DNA of 8,807 nucleotides from Bacteroidales bacterium UBA4073 (GTDB lineage: Bacteria > Bacteroidota > Bacteroidia > Bacteroidales > Tenuifilaceae). The position numbers and the translations under genes are program-made. Shown piece after piece: positions 1 through 7,200 of this stretch. Each line of letters starts with the position of its first letter. Within the stretch, counting starts at the first letter, position 1. The notes below the pieces were generated by a model. It was not told the origin of the DNA, made no database searches, and saw only the letters and a program-made list of their open reading frames with translations. The stretch lies in contig DFYV01000176.1 in the NCBI GenBank assembly GCA_002383425.1, positions 2,351 to 11,157 of the forward strand, given 5' to 3'.

Positions 1-2
1 TT

Positions 3-30
3 TGTTTAGTATTTAGAAATTAGAATTTAG
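3..30. repeat. Short tandem repeat, four 7-bp units
   Basis: Four consecutive heptamers, TGTTTAG, TATTTAG, AAATTAG and AATTTAG, each ending in TTAG. They lie about 90 bp downstream of the receptor gene stop, in otherwise AT-rich non-coding sequence. Degenerate TTTAG/AATTTAG strings are common in AT-rich Bacteroidota spacers, so this may be simple low-complexity sequence. No rho-independent terminator is seen between here and the receptor stop: the only hairpin (TCAG/CTGA, 99-111) is four base pairs and has no T-tract. Confidence 0.5.
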
Positions 31-116
31 TGTTTTTTCTTTTACCTATATATTAACTAATTATATGTAAACTTGCGACATTTTATTTTGCTGTTAAGTC
101 AGGAGGTCTGAATTTA

Positions 117-2294
117 CTAATGCCCAAATTGTATCTGTACGCCAAAGTAAAACAATCTTTCCTGATATAACCAGTAATCTTTTACAGTTGTATAATCGCT
201 ACTATAAATTGTTTCCACTTTATTTTTATTGTTCAGTACATTTGTTATAGTAGCAAATAGTACCAGCTGAGTATTATTTAACGAAGCTACCCGATTTAAT
301 GTAATATCCAGAGTGGAATAAACTGGCATTTTCGCGCTATTGTATGAAGCATATACTGGTTGGTAATTTTGGGCTTCTTCGTTGAATATCGAATGAGAAA
401 CAGGCGTGTAATATATACCAGGGTGCTGTGTGTAGCTCAATGTTGCATTTATATATTTATAGTTATAGTAGCTTGCGCTTAGCTTTAATAGATAGTTTAA
501 CGAATTGGATGCTCTATACCACCCTGTTCCATTGTTAAAACGGGAATTCAAGTGGGTGTATGCCCCAAACAACTTAAAGTTTGAAAAACTGTAATCGAGC
601 GATAATTCAACTCCTTTAATATCTATCTTTGTATCATAATACTGTCCATCCTCTTGAAAATAACTTGGAGTATTTTCGATTTTTTTATAAATTGACGAGC
701 TAATATTTAGATTTGTACTGCTGTATAAGTACTCCAACGATACCTGAGAGCTATTTATATAATTAAAATCCTGAATAAAAAAACCAGGTACGGTATAACC
801 ATTATACTTACCACCGGATAAAATAACAGAGTTTTTCTTTAAATTATACCTGATATTTGCCTGGTAAGAGAAATAGTCGGTTTGTCCGTCAACTGGTATA
901 TTCTTACGAAAAGCAGCACTAACAATGAGGTTTGAAACTAAATACTTACTGTACAAATAGTATTCTAAATTATGATTGTATTTATTATGAGAAAAACTAT
1001 ATGTTGAATCTATAGGTGATACTGAATAGTAGTAATAGGGTAGCATATTGGTAAAACTTTCATCAAAATAATCATGGCTGAGGCCTGTTTGAATTGTTAG
1101 TGGTATTTTGAAAAATAACCGTGAATCAAAAGAAGTATATATTTGATTTTCGGTTTGATTAGTTTTAATATTGCCAAAATGGTATTCTGAATTTGAAAAA
1201 TTTGTTCCACTATTAATGGAAAACTGTACATTGTTTTTGCGATAAAAAAAATTAAAAACATTAAAATTTCTTTTTTTACTGTGAGTCATTTCACCTAAAT
1301 AGTTATAAGAATAACTATTTGCTATATAGTCTTCTTTTACGGCGTATGAATACAAATTAAAACCTGTATGTTTTGAGAACTTATGGTTATAGTTAAATCC
1401 GACGTCAATGGTTTTAAAATCTTTAATATTAGTTAAACTTTTTTTATTTAACGAAATATACAAACTTGGGAATTGGTAGTTTGAATAAGCCTGAATAAAT
1501 GATTTTTTATTTATATTTTGTGAATGTAGAACACCAATATTAGCCAACGATAAAGCAACTTTAGTGTTGTTTTCACTTAATTGCTCTGTGGTATTTATTT
1601 CAACCAATCCGGCTAAACAGTTGCCATAAGTAAGGGGCGGGTTGCCGGCATAAACCATTTCCTCTGCAATTAGTTCAGTATTTAATAAGCTAAAGTTGCC
1701 CAGACCACTTAACTGTGAATTTCGGACAGGATTATATATGGGCACGTTGTTTAATACCACTCTCGAAAAATCACCCGAGCTACCACGCAATTCAGGATTT
1801 GCACTTTCAGAAATGTTTGTGCTATAGGGCAAAAAAGTGATAGCTTTTAATGGATCTCCACCAGAAGCAGGTAGCATATAAATAGAAATAGGGTCCAATT
1901 CTTTTACAGAAAACTCTTTAGTTTGTGATTTATTTGCTATCAGTACTACTTCCTGTAAAATGTTTTGATTGGGTTTTAGTAATACATATAAAGTATCTTT
2001 AAAATTAACCTGATTGAGTGATATTTTAGAATTATCATACCCTAAATATGATATTATTAAGGTATCATTTATTTCAGCGTCATTTATCTCAATCTGAAAA
2101 CAACCATCAATATTAGAGGCAATGCCTTTTATCGGGTTTTTGGCTAAATACACATTGGCACAACATATTGGCTCTTTATTTGAATCTAAAACTTTGCCAG
2201 TTAATACCCCCTGAGCATTAGTATAATTTATATAAATAAGAAACTGAAATAGCAGTAAATACCGCAAACGGTCAATTTTTAAACTTTTCAGCAT
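117..2294 (-). CDS. TonB-dependent outer-membrane receptor with N-terminal carboxypeptidase-regulatory-like domain
   Basis: A 725-residue outer-membrane receptor of the TonB-dependent family; it would bind an unknown ligand at the surface and move it into the periplasm using TonB energy. Residues 1-28 form a signal peptide (hydrophobic LLLFQFLIYI, likely cleavage after NAQ). Residues 29-108 are a CarboxypepD_reg-like beta-sandwich domain (GVLTGKVLDSNKEPICCANV, then ISYLGYDNSKI), typical of Bacteroidota receptors. Residues 113-236 are the plug (LQEVVLIA, PELRGSSGDFSRVVLNNVPI, then AGLVEINT). The rest is an aromatic-rich beta-barrel ending FYFGVQIQFGH, close to the usual terminal aromatic strand. 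Length is normal for a FecA-sized receptor and shorter than SusC proteins; no SusD partner follows. No obvious TonB box was recognised. The start overlaps the end of the TPR gene by 23 bp and has no Shine-Dalgarno, which suggests translational coupling. The DNA is strongly AT-rich. Family assignment is firm; the ligand is unknown. Confidence 0.92.
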   Translation of the reverse strand: MLKSLKIDRLRYLLLFQFLIYINYTNAQGVLTGKVLDSNKEPICCANVYLAKNPIKGIASNIDGCFQIEINDAEINDTLIISYLGYDNSKISLNQVNFKDTLYVLLKPNQNILQEVVLIANKSQTKEFSVKELDPISIYMLPASGGDPLKAITFLPYSTNISESANPELRGSSGDFSRVVLNNVPIYNPVRNSQLSGLGNFSLLNTELIAEEMVYAGNPPLTYGNCLAGLVEINTTEQLSENNTKVALSLANIGVLHSQNINKKSFIQAYSNYQFPSLYISLNKKSLTNIKDFKTIDVGFNYNHKFSKHTGFNLYSYAVKEDYIANSYSYNYLGEMTHSKKRNFNVFNFFYRKNNVQFSINSGTNFSNSEYHFGNIKTNQTENQIYTSFDSRLFFKIPLTIQTGLSHDYFDESFTNMLPYYYYSVSPIDSTYSFSHNKYNHNLEYYLYSKYLVSNLIVSAAFRKNIPVDGQTDYFSYQANIRYNLKKNSVILSGGKYNGYTVPGFFIQDFNYINSSQVSLEYLYSSTNLNISSSIYKKIENTPSYFQEDGQYYDTKIDIKGVELSLDYSFSNFKLFGAYTHLNSRFNNGTGWYRASNSLNYLLKLSASYYNYKYINATLSYTQHPGIYYTPVSHSIFNEEAQNYQPVYASYNSAKMPVYSTLDITLNRVASLNNTQLVLFATITNVLNNKNKVETIYSSDYTTVKDYWLYQERLFYFGVQIQFGH

Positions 2295-3018
2295 ATTGGT
2301 TTATCATGTAATCATCAGGGTATAGTTTTTTTGCTTCAGTGAATATTTCTTTAGCTTTCTTCAGGTCTCCATTATCTATGTAAAATGAAATTAACAGGTA
2401 ATATGCATCATTTTTGCCCCAGCTGGGCATTACCGGATTTTTTATTTTTTGCTCGGGTAAAGAGATGGCTTTCAATAGGTACTCCTCTACTTTTTTCCCC
2501 CCTCCGAACTGTTTTGGCGTATAATAGTCGTTATTGGCAAGAACATACCAACCTCTAATATTATTTGAGTCTAATCTTACCGATTGATTAGCATTTTCTT
2601 TCACCCTTGCCGACATAATACCCGCTCCCATGCCGGAAGAAAACTGAATGGAGTAACTCTGCATCAACGCTAAAAGAGCAAGTTCCTCCGAACCCTTGGG
2701 GTTTAATTTATCCAATGCGTCTATTGCATCTTGCACAATTTTTTTACTTTGTTCCTTATTCCCCATTTTCAGGAAATAAATTGATTTATAGTATCGAGCA
2801 TATGCCAACCAGTATTGAGAAAGCGGGGAACTCATACTTATTAAAGAATTCTCGATTACTTCTAATCCTTTAATATTCCTTTTCTCAAATGATTTAAGAA
2901 ACTCACTATAAATGCTGTCCTGAATAAAAAATAATTTCGAATCCTTTCCATTCTGAGAAAAAATCTCGGATTGAAGGGAAAGAACTAAACTTAATGCTAA
3001 AATTACTTTTGTTTTCAT
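2272..3018 (-). CDS. Exported TPR-like repeat protein, partner of the TonB-dependent receptor
   Basis: A 248-residue protein with a signal peptide at residues 1-22 (MKTKVILALSLVLSLQSEIF, likely cleaved after SQ), so probably periplasmic; there is no lipobox cysteine. The mature part is helical with TPR-like elements: about residues 69-104 (YWLAYARYYKSIYFLKMGN then SKKIVQDAIDALDKLNP), a central segment with GWYVLANNDYYTPKQFGGGK (157-175) followed by a helix ending LLKAISLP, and a clear C-terminal TPR at about 204-235 (DAYYLLISFYIDNGDLKKAKEIFTEAKKLYPDD). The FGGGKK-x-E-x-L-KAI pattern is one I associate with small Bacteroidota TPR proteins, and it faintly recalls TatT-type TRAP-associated TPR proteins; that link is inference. 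The gene is first in a two-gene unit: its last 23 bp overlap the receptor start. Role: probably scaffolds or handles the receptor's cargo in the periplasm. No catalytic motif seen. Confidence 0.85.
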   Translation of the reverse strand: MKTKVILALSLVLSLQSEIFSQNGKDSKLFFIQDSIYSEFLKSFEKRNIKGLEVIENSLISMSSPLSQYWLAYARYYKSIYFLKMGNKEQSKKIVQDAIDALDKLNPKGSEELALLALMQSYSIQFSSGMGAGIMSARVKENANQSVRLDSNNIRGWYVLANNDYYTPKQFGGGKKVEEYLLKAISLPEQKIKNPVMPSWGKNDAYYLLISFYIDNGDLKKAKEIFTEAKKLYPDDYMINQYAEKFKN

Positions 3019-3066
3019 AACTATCTATTTTAAAATGTAGATTTAAGTTTAACAATAAAGATTAAT

Positions 3067-3079
3067 GAACATGTTGTTC
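3067..3079. promoter_or_regulatory. Dyad GAACA-TGT-TGTTC at the presumed transcription start
   Basis: Perfect inverted repeat with 5-bp arms and a 3-bp spacer. On the minus strand it lies just downstream of the proposed -7 box (3084-3091), about where transcription would start, and about 50 bp before the TPR gene start. That position suits a repressor operator, but a 5-bp dyad can occur by chance in a sequence this AT-rich. Confidence 0.3.
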
Positions 3080-3083
3080 GATA

Positions 3084-3111
3084 CAAATATGCTAATAATA
3101 CTTAAAGCAAA
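3084..3111 (-). promoter_or_regulatory. Bacteroidota-type promoter candidate for the TPR/receptor operon
   Basis: Read on the minus strand, TTTG (3111-3108) is followed after 16 bases by CATATTTG (3091-3084), which matches seven of eight positions counting the two free ones in the Bacteroidota -7 consensus TAnnTTTG. The spacing is slightly short of the usual range. Transcription would begin near 3078, leaving a leader of about 60 nt before the ATG at 3018. No Shine-Dalgarno precedes that ATG (the sequence is AAAATAGATAGTT), which is normal in this phylum. Confidence 0.5.
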
Positions 3112-3117
3112 AAACTG

Positions 3118-3132
3118 CGTATTTAAAATACG
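3118..3132. promoter_or_regulatory. Perfect 15-bp palindrome CGTATTTAAAATACG, candidate operator
   Basis: Two 7-bp arms (CGTATTT and AAATACG) around a single A. It sits 6 bp upstream of the proposed TTTG box for the TPR/receptor operon and 25 bp past the end of the out-of-frame LytTR C-terminus, the place expected for an activator site. LytTR proteins usually bind paired direct repeats rather than such a dyad, although TACGTTACT at 3129-3137 overlaps it and fits eight of nine positions of a published-style LytTR half-site pattern. Whether this site belongs to the neighbouring LytTR protein is inference. Confidence 0.4.
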
Positions 3133-3157
3133 TTACTTAGTGATTTGATTTCGTAGT

Positions 3158-3220
3158 TTAATGTAAAGTATTCTTTCTTAAGTGTTCCAGTAGTCCTTTC
3201 AGATTTCTAACTGAGATTGG
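3158..3220 (-). pseudogene. Out-of-frame C-terminus of the LytTR regulator
   Basis: In the frame one base ahead of the upstream LytTR reading frame, codons from CCA (3220-3218) read PISVRNLKGLLEHLRKNTLH and end at TAA (3160-3158). This is what the LytTR fold requires next: a last strand with a V/I-S motif followed by a helix of the LLEHL type. The in-frame reading instead gives TNLS and stops at 3207. One extra base at about 3221-3224 (GCAA on the minus strand) explains it. Joined, the protein would be about 110 residues, the normal size for stand-alone LytTR proteins. Confidence 0.75.
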
Positions 3221-3494
3221 TTGCAGTATTATTGTTGGTTAGTGTTATCGTTCGTGATTTTTTGTTAACTTTCACCACATACATTAGATTGATAATCGTA
3301 TTTCTGTTTGTCTTGTAAAAATACTGAGGGAGTTTAGTTTCAAAGAATTTTATCGATTTACTACAAATAAGTTTTTCTCCATTACTCATATGAAATTCGG
3401 TAACCACAGAATCATTAAAAATCAGTATAACCTTTCCAACATCTATCAAATCTATTTTAGATTCACATTCTATCATTAATCTCTCTCGTAACAT
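3207..3494 (-). CDS. Stand-alone LytTR DNA-binding protein, apparently frameshifted near its C-terminus
   Basis: A 95-residue reading frame that is almost entirely one LytTR DNA-binding domain. Visible hallmarks: an N-terminal strand region (IDLIDVGKVILIFND, residues 14-28), the sensor-independent middle strand pair (VVTEFHMSNGEKLICSKSIK), the typical FFETKLPQYFYKTNRNTIIN segment (50-69; usual form is L-x-x-x-F-x-R-x-HR-x-x-V/I-N) and YVVKVNKKSRTITLTNNN. There is no receiver domain or membrane segment, so it is a small regulator without its own input domain. A stop (TAA) lies in frame five codons upstream of the ATG, so the start is well bounded. The last strand and helix are in another frame (3158-3220), so the encoded protein is probably impaired unless frameshifting or a sequencing error is involved. 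It precedes the TPR/receptor operon in the same direction, with 188 bp from its in-frame stop to the TPR start, and is the obvious candidate regulator of it. Confidence 0.75.
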   Translation of the reverse strand: MLRERLMIECESKIDLIDVGKVILIFNDSVVTEFHMSNGEKLICSKSIKFFETKLPQYFYKTNRNTIINLMYVVKVNKKSRTITLTNNNTATNLS

Positions 3495-3512
3495 TTTTGG
3501 GAATTTTTAAGG

Positions 3513-3540
3513 TTTATATAATGCATTCAATGTTTGTCAA
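3513..3540 (-). promoter_or_regulatory. Sigma-70-like promoter candidate for the LytTR gene
   Basis: On the minus strand TTGACA (3540-3535) is followed after 16 bases by TATAAA (3518-3513), with the ATG 18 bp further on at 3494. This is a good fit to the classical -35/-10 pattern but not to the TTTG/TAnnTTTG pattern typical of Bacteroidota housekeeping promoters. In AT-rich sequence the -10 half is easily matched by chance; the perfect TTGACA is the stronger part. Confidence 0.35.
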
Positions 3541-3653
3541 TATGTAATGAGTACATTGGCAAAAAAGTATATGTTTGGCAGCGAAGCAATGGTTGCAGAG
3601 AAGGACTGCTAAACTCCTGCTTTTTTGTGAGGGCTTCTTTTTTTTTATCTTTA

Positions 3654-3808
3654 AACAGCAAAAAATCAATTTTCATTTTGTTGTCTGTTTTGTTGTTTTT
3701 TACAATTATTGCCAGCTCGTTTATACCCGGAAAACCCGTATAAATGCATCATTATTAACTGATTTGTACGGTTTTAACCCATTTCCCTTCCCTGAAGTAA
3801 AGTTATAA
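3654..3808 (+). pseudogene. Possible remnant of an exported protein (signal peptide plus short mature segment, two frames)
   Basis: One forward frame gives SKKSIFILLSVLLFFTIIAS followed by SFIPGKPV and a stop at 3741-3743: a positively charged start and a long hydrophobic core like a signal peptide, but with no nearby ATG. Shifting frame at about 3730-3740 continues as RINASLLTDLYGFNPFPFPEVKL to a stop ending at 3808. The FNPFPFPEVKL string resembles the segment just after the signal peptide in cytochrome c peroxidase/MauG-type proteins, which usually continues P-x-DNPLT; here it stops at once. No heme motif (CxxCH) follows. A decayed gene start is one reading; chance in T-rich DNA is the other. 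Low confidence. Confidence 0.18.
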
Positions 3809-3921
3809 AAAATGTTACAAATCACAAAGGGTTGTTTCATTCCTTTTTAAGTTTTTTTGAGAAGCTTATGTATATATCCCGGTTATGTTCTGCTCTTGTG
3901 CCCTAATTGTTTTTTGCTTTA

Positions 3922-4025
3922 GGTGGATATGTGGCATGTCTGCGCCGCAGCCAGTGTAAGGTTTCAGGTTTACCAGTCGAAGCAATTATGCATGTATGTG
4001 GCTCGCTTTTGAACGACTATCCACC
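3922..4025. repeat. Inverted-repeat region with a CTGCG-C-CGCAG hairpin
   Basis: GGTGGATA (3922-3929) is the exact reverse complement of TATCCACC (4018-4025), enclosing about 90 bp. Just inside the left arm is a perfect 11-base palindrome CTGCGCCGCAG (3940-3950). ATGTGGC occurs directly repeated at 3929-3935 and 3996-4002. Base composition is higher in G+C than the surrounding spacer. It could be a structured RNA, an old mobile-element end or a genome-specific repeat; nothing identifies it with a known family. Confidence 0.3.
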
Positions 4026-4124
4026 GAATATTTCCCGTCTGCTGTTTGTCTCCGTTTGGCACAGGACTATGCGTCTCAGCCGAATCTATTTTTTTGGGCT
4101 TTGAACGGTGAATATTGTTAGATG

Positions 4125-4262
4125 AATGAGTCCAGTCTAAAAAAGTAGTCCCGTCATTGCGAGCGAAGCGAAGCAATCTATATCTCGTTGAGCAACAGAT
4201 TGCTTCGTCGTGCCTCCTCGCAATGACGCGTTTGCTTTTGGCCTTTTTTGACTGGACTCATT
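4125..4262. mobile_element. MITE-like palindromic element with perfect 13-bp terminal inverted repeats
   Basis: A 138-bp non-coding element. The ends AATGAGTCCAGTC (4125-4137) and GACTGGACTCATT (4250-4262) are exact reverse complements, each followed inward by an A-tract/T-tract that also pairs. Nested inside are two further perfect pairings: CGTCATTGCGAG (4152-4163) with CTCGCAATGACG (4217-4228), and CGAAGCAATCT (4169-4179) with AGATTGCTTCG (4197-4207), leaving a 17-base loop at 4180-4196. The whole can fold into one long hairpin. The core (CATTGCGAGCGAAG...) belongs to a palindromic repeat type I recognise as widespread in bacterial intergenic DNA, often in many copies. There is no transposase, so any movement would depend on an enzyme elsewhere. 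No clear target-site duplication was found. It begins 27 bp after the stop of the giant gene and may also end its transcription. Confidence 0.75.
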
Positions 4263-4289
4263 AATAGTACTTTTTGATAGTTGAAAAAT

Positions 4290-7200
4290 CTACTTAAATC
4301 CAACTACGCATGTTTTCTTTTCGTGGTTAACTTTTCCCGATAGGTTAAAGTACTCAATGTAAACAATGTAAATGCCCGAATTTACACGTCGGTTTTGGGA
4401 ATCGATTCCATCCCATCGCAGCTGACCTGAGGTTCCGAGGGTTAGGTTATTGGCAAGTCGAACTATTTCTATGCCATTGGCATTAAATATTCGTATGTTC
4501 GCTACAAATCCGGGCTCCGGAAGCTGGTAGCTAATGAAAAGGAAATCGTTGTGGCCATCGCCATCGGGCGAGAAGGTTTCGGGTATCAAAGTGAATTTGC
4601 TGTTGCTGGCTGTGAGTTCGGAATACTGTGAGTTTCGGTAGGTTGGGGTTGCAAACCCGACTGCCTGGGCAGCCGATTGCCACGTACTTTGCTCATTCGA
4701 TGGCATGTTGGGGTTAATGCGCTCAAGCGATACTCCCTTAACATCATTGAGCAGCCTATTGTGCATTTCCTCGGTATATCGGAGTTCATCAACAACCTCG
4801 TTGTTCGAATTTAGCAGTACAACGTAGCTTTTATCGGCGTTATATGCGGCCATTTGGGGGACCTGCACAAATGCTGGAATGTTGGGGCAGGTGTAGAACC
4901 GGATTACCTGTTCGGGATTTACCGTGATTACTGCAAAGCTCTCAGGGAAAAGGAGCCAGGATTTGGGTGATGCCTGATAGATTTCCTTGAGTGCAAGGTC
5001 GGTTTCGTTTCGGTTAGCCAACCTGATTTGCGACAGGTCGAAGCATTTGGTTGAAGAATTGTAAAGCTCAATAAAATCGGTTCCGTCAGTATATGGGTTA
5101 AAGAGCACCTCATTAATAACGATATCGTTTACAGTAGGAATTTGTGGCAAACCTATACGGATGAGCGTGTCGGGTAATAGATTCCCCGAAAAGTCGGTTA
5201 CACCGGTAATTTCAAATTCATAAAAGTTTTCAGGTTGAAGTGGTTCTGCCAGCTTTATTACAGCCTGGGTGTAAAATTCGCTAACGGTTATGGCGTCGAT
5301 GCTAAGGTCTGACTTGTAGTTTTCCTTTAGGGTGATGGTAAGGCTATCCATGGGCTCACTGAACACAAGGCGAATGGTATCGGCAGCGGTTACCCCAAAG
5401 TAGTCCAGAACGGGTGGGGTTAAATCGGGGTTTGATGCCAATACCGAGTTAGCAGCGCAGGGGGTTCCGCCCTCAGGAGCAATGCTTGCCCGCCAGTTGT
5501 TTTTGCCTTCACCAAGGTTGGTGTAGTCGATGCATTCTAATGAGTAGCCGCCGCTATTCCGTGTTGAGTCGTTGTACCAATCCTTGGTATAGGTTGAAAA
5601 GGCTATAAGGTTACCTTGCGGGTCGGAAAGCTTCAGGTTCATGCCATCGTTGAGTAAGGTTGGAAACGATGTAACGGCTATGGTTTTTCCGTATTGCTTA
5701 AAGCTGCTCATTGCCGTTGTACCACCAATAAGCGCATACGATTTGGGTACTATGGTATCGGCAGGTAGAGTAACGGTTTTATCGTTCAGGGTAAGCTGCC
5801 ATCTCATTGTGAATACCGTATCGTTTCCTGGGTTGAATAGCTCTATGTATTCGTATTCAGGTAAACCGTTCGAAGGAACTGGATTTGCCATTATCTCGTT
5901 GATGGTGAGCCGGCCAAGATTCCCTTCGGCGGTTAGTCCCAGCTCAATGCTATCGGATACGGAGTAGCCAAGGAAATCGGTAATACTATCAATGCTTAGC
6001 ATCAGTTTTTCAAAGGGTAATTTCTGTGTGATAAGGGTAACGGTTTGGTTGTTATCAATTTTAACATCTTGTATATCAATTTTTTCGCCGTTATTCTTTT
6101 TTAGCTTGTAGTTCTGGATGTTTTGTGCCGATTGTTCGGTAACAGGTTTTGAGAAGTTAACCCTTAGGGTATTTAAGGTAAAAATTTTTGCGTTGCTTAT
6201 CATTGGAGGGAAATCGGTGGTGCAGAACTTAAGGTCGTCAATCCATAGCTGGCCTGCACGGCTTGGAGTGTAGGCAAATACAAAAGCCATGTAATCGCCA
6301 ACAGGAGGCATTATTTTTGCTTCGCCGCCATAGGTTTTTAGTCCTGTTGATTTTGGGGTGAACCAAAGCTTTAGCGTTCCATTAGGCGATAGGGTAACGG
6401 TTAGCTTAACCTCGTCGTTCGGGTTCCAGTCAAAGTTCGATTGTATAATGTTGGTTTTTTCTTTACTCTTAAACTGCCAAACGGCGATGTTATCGTTATT
6501 ACTGGAGGGATTTATACCCACGGCATAGCCTTCGGCCTGAGTATCGGCAGGGTTTTCGTGTGTTGAAGTTAAGGCAAGGTAGAAGTAGTTATCCGACGAC
6601 GGATCCCAGTCGCCAATTTTGATGGTTATGTTCCATTCCGCTGCTTTCCCGTTTGGGCTGGTATAAAGTGGTATGCTAATGGCCGATTGACTTGCCGTTG
6701 GGTTACCAGCGTGTGCAAGTGAAAATTCGCCTTCAATTGGCACTACTTTCGAAGCAATCCAATCCTGAATACCATTCCAGTTGGGCAGCTGATTCTCAAA
6801 ACCCTCATCTACCTCACAGGCATGGCTATATCCGCAGAAAATATTTTCCGAAACGGCATCGGTTAGCGATCCGAAATACGATTTTAGCCTATATATTCCT
6901 GTTGAGTTAAGTGCTACGCTATTCCATGTGGCAATACCATTGTCGAGGGGTTGAAGTGTTGAATCTACAATCAGGTCACCAGTACCAATTAGTTTATCTA
7001 ACGAAGCGTAGCCCTGAAATTCACGGTCAACATTACCTCGTGCATCGCAGGCCATTACACTTGTACTAAAGAGTTCATTGGGATTAATGCCAAATGGTTG
7101 GTTAACAAATTTTAGCCTGTCGGCTTGAATTTCTATCCGACAAGGTCTGCCATAAATGGTGGAAGGGAATGCACTGCTAAATGCACTACTGTTATCAAAA

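Larger units (their letters stand above)
3541..4124. other. Intergenic stretch without a convincing gene
   Basis: Open frames here are short, lack family resemblance and overlap one another on both strands, so none is called as a gene. The left part (3610-3860) is T-rich and contains a possible degraded exported-protein start, listed separately. The right part (3900-4110) is visibly richer in G+C and contains inverted repeats, also listed separately. No complete tRNA, CRISPR repeat or transposase was seen. This spacer separates two gene blocks that are both transcribed leftward. Confidence 0.6.

Noticed and set aside
101..170. AGGAGGT followed by ATG at 120 on the plus strand, as if a ribosome site and start
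   Set aside because: The frame encodes only 16 residues, overlaps the end of the receptor gene, and this phylum rarely relies on Shine-Dalgarno sequences.
3575..3640. Segment with GGCAG, GGTTGCAGAG and GGACTGCTAAACTCC resembling the 5' half of a serine tRNA (GCT anticodon)
   Set aside because: No acceptor stem, the anticodon stem does not pair with a seven-base loop, and no T-arm (GGTTCGA) follows. At most a scar; not called.
3907..4176. Overlapping short frames on both strands (65 residues forward, 68 reverse)
   Set aside because: No family resemblance or signal peptide; the reverse one runs through the MITE-like element, so both are probably chance.
3582..4177. The 9-mer CGAAGCAAT recurs at 3582, 3978 and 4169, with an inverted copy at 4199, in the spacer
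   Set aside because: A further copy at 6750 lies inside the giant coding sequence, so the word is not specific to the spacer; only the copies inside the palindromic element have structural support.
5641..6910. Forward-strand open frames of 72-108 codons inside the giant gene
   Set aside because: They lie antisense to a long, domain-rich reading frame and show no recognisable protein features.
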